Shown here: one piece after another, positions 5,132-6,131 of the stretch | Layout of the letters: each line of letters begins with the position of its first letter | Position numbering within the stretch: the stretch's first letter is position 1 | Source: Sporomusa sp. | GTDB lineage: Bacteria; Bacillota_C; Negativicutes; Sporomusales; Sporomusaceae | Reading direction: 5' to 3' | NCBI GenBank assembly: GCA_029256645.1 | Contig: JAQSXM010000300.1 | Span: forward strand, 1 to 6,131 | Length of the DNA stretch: 6,131 nucleotides | Program-made: the position numbers and the translations under genes | Notes under the pieces: generated by a model | Seen by the model: the letters and a program-made list of their open reading frames with translations, nothing else | The model's database searches: none | What the model was told of the DNA's origin: nothing

Positions 5132-6131
5132 CTAGTTAAATTTATCAGGATACAAATTGACGGCAATTTTTTCAATGGCATCAATAGTTCGGATGCCACC
5201 GTTATTTACCGTGAAAAATGGCAGATTAATGATATTGCCATTTTGGATGGCCCGCATACCCCTCAACTCTGATAGTGCCCGTAAGCTGTTTATTGCTTCC
5301 TCATTACTAAGATCTTCGGCAAAATTGTTTTTATTGACAGAAACAAAGATAATAAAATCAGGATCAAAAGCCAACACTTTTTCCGCACCGACAAATGAAG
5401 TTTTGTTTTCACAAAGATTGATACCACCGGCAAGTTCGACCATGTGACTAATTAAATACTGGCTGTCATAGAGCGAAAAAGTGCTATTAAAATGATCCTG
5501 CAGAATAAGGACTGTTTTTTTTCGGGGTAAGTCTTTGACCAAACTCTCGACTTTAGCCACACGGGTTTTGAAGTTCTGAATATATGGGCCGGTAACAGGC
5601 TGAATATTAAAAATTCTGCCGATATCTTCAATATTACTGTAAACCGTGGTTTCTAGCGTTGGCTTAGTTTTTAATAGTGTGCTTGACAAAATAAATGTAC
5701 CTACGTTCCGGGCTTGCCAGGTTTTAACCTCGCCCATACCGGTAGGCGAAAATTGTTGGCTCCAGCCGATAATCATATCAGGCTGCAATTCCAGCAACTC
5801 CTCTTCTGATGGCATATACGGGGCCCTCAGGACATTGAGTCTGGTATATTTCTCGGCAATCCTGGCCACAGGGCTGCCATAGGGGGCTATGGTAGCCAAA
5901 ATCCGGGACTCCAGCCCTAGGTCCAATAAAAGCTCAGTGGCCCCGGGATGAGTAACAATCACTCTTTCCGGGGTTTTATGATAGGTAAAGTCAATTTTAT
6001 TTTCAACATAATCATAATTGGTTATCGTAACAGGATATGCTGTTGAACCGGTCTGAACCGGCGAAGTTCTGGTCGCATTTTGGTTTGAGCCGCAGGCTGT
6101 AGCCAGCAATATAAAGACGATGCTCAAAGCA
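5132..6131 (-). CDS. ABC transporter substrate-binding lipoprotein, iron-siderophore/cobalamin (TroA-like) type, 5' end missing
   Basis: This is an extracytoplasmic solute-binding protein of the periplasmic-binding family PF01497 type, which delivers ferric siderophores, haem, cobalamin or similar chelates to an ABC importer. The visible N-terminus, ALSIVFILLATAC, is the hydrophobic core and lipobox of a lipoprotein signal peptide, with the Cys to be lipidated. The frame is open to the window edge, and the charged n-region is absent. TTG at 6127 is therefore best read as an internal Leu, with the real start a few codons beyond the window. The mature part shows PERVIVTHPGATELLLDLGL, then PSEEELLELQPDMIIG and a C-terminal lobe with FDPDFIIFVSVN and the closing GGIRTIDAIEKIA helix. 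The first and second lobes are complete, and its visible length of 333 residues is normal for the family. The permease and ATPase genes are not in the window and may lie upstream. The ligand cannot be told from sequence alone. Confidence 0.88.
   Translation of the reverse strand, partial: ALSIVFILLATACGSNQNATRTSPVQTGSTAYPVTITNYDYVENKIDFTYHKTPERVIVTHPGATELLLDLGLESRILATIAPYGSPVARIAEKYTRLNVLRAPYMPSEEELLELQPDMIIGWSQQFSPTGMGEVKTWQARNVGTFILSSTLLKTKPTLETTVYSNIEDIGRIFNIQPVTGPYIQNFKTRVAKVESLVKDLPRKKTVLILQDHFNSTFSLYDSQYLISHMVELAGGINLCENKTSFVGAEKVLAFDPDFIIFVSVNKNNFAEDLSNEEAINSLRALSELRGMRAIQNGNIINLPFFTVNNGGIRTIDAIEKIAVNLYPDKFN

Noticed and set aside
6125..6127. TTG as the start codon of the solute-binding protein
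   Set aside because: Starting here gives a signal peptide without its positively charged n-region, and the frame stays open to the window edge. The real start is most likely outside.
1..6131. An undescribed multi-gene defence, mobile or biosynthetic system
   Set aside because: All five genes belong to recognisable families, their strands alternate into separate transcription units, and there are no integrases, toxins, nucleases or repeat arrays to suggest such a system.

Overview
The window looks like a chromosomal segment of a spore-forming, low-to-mid GC Firmicute. The evidence is a SpoVB-like flippase, strong GGAGG-type ribosome binding sites, TTG start codons, and a lipoprotein-type ABC solute-binding protein. 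The style recalls Clostridia or Negativicutes (Sporomusa-like bacteria), but this is an impression and no marker gene in the window fixes the taxon. There are no RNA genes, CRISPR arrays or complete mobile elements.

Layout: (1) Positions 1-1285, plus strand: the 3' part of a PIG-L/LmbE-family deacetylase that begins before the window. (2) Positions 1340-2985, plus strand: a SpoVB/MurJ-like MOP-superfamily flippase, 54 bp downstream, probably in the same transcript. Its first codons contain a perfect 26-bp tandem duplication that throws the natural ATG frame into an early stop, so the long intact frame now has only a TTG start. (3) Positions 2986-3118: a spacer with an 11-A run, a short stretch resembling a dispersed Firmicute repeat, and a perfect 15-bp-stem terminator shared by two converging genes. 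(4) Positions 3119-3970, minus strand: a small soluble chemoreceptor with an N-terminal CdaR-type sugar-diacid recognition domain. (5) Positions 3971-4211: an AT-rich divergent control region with an imperfect ~20-bp inverted repeat and a separate 14-bp palindrome. (6) Positions 4212-5111, plus strand: a short-chain dehydrogenase of the YghA/YdaD/YhdF type. (7) Positions 5132-6131, minus strand: a TroA-like (iron-siderophore/cobalamin type) substrate-binding lipoprotein whose 5' end lies beyond the window.

The deacetylase and flippase make sense together as cell-surface or spore-envelope glycan functions. The chemoreceptor, dehydrogenase and solute-binding protein show no clear functional link; they look like separate transcription units. 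I found no convincing new multi-gene system. The most noteworthy feature is the recent-looking 26-bp duplication in the flippase start region, which reads as either an inactivating mutation, a reversible on/off site, or an assembly error.
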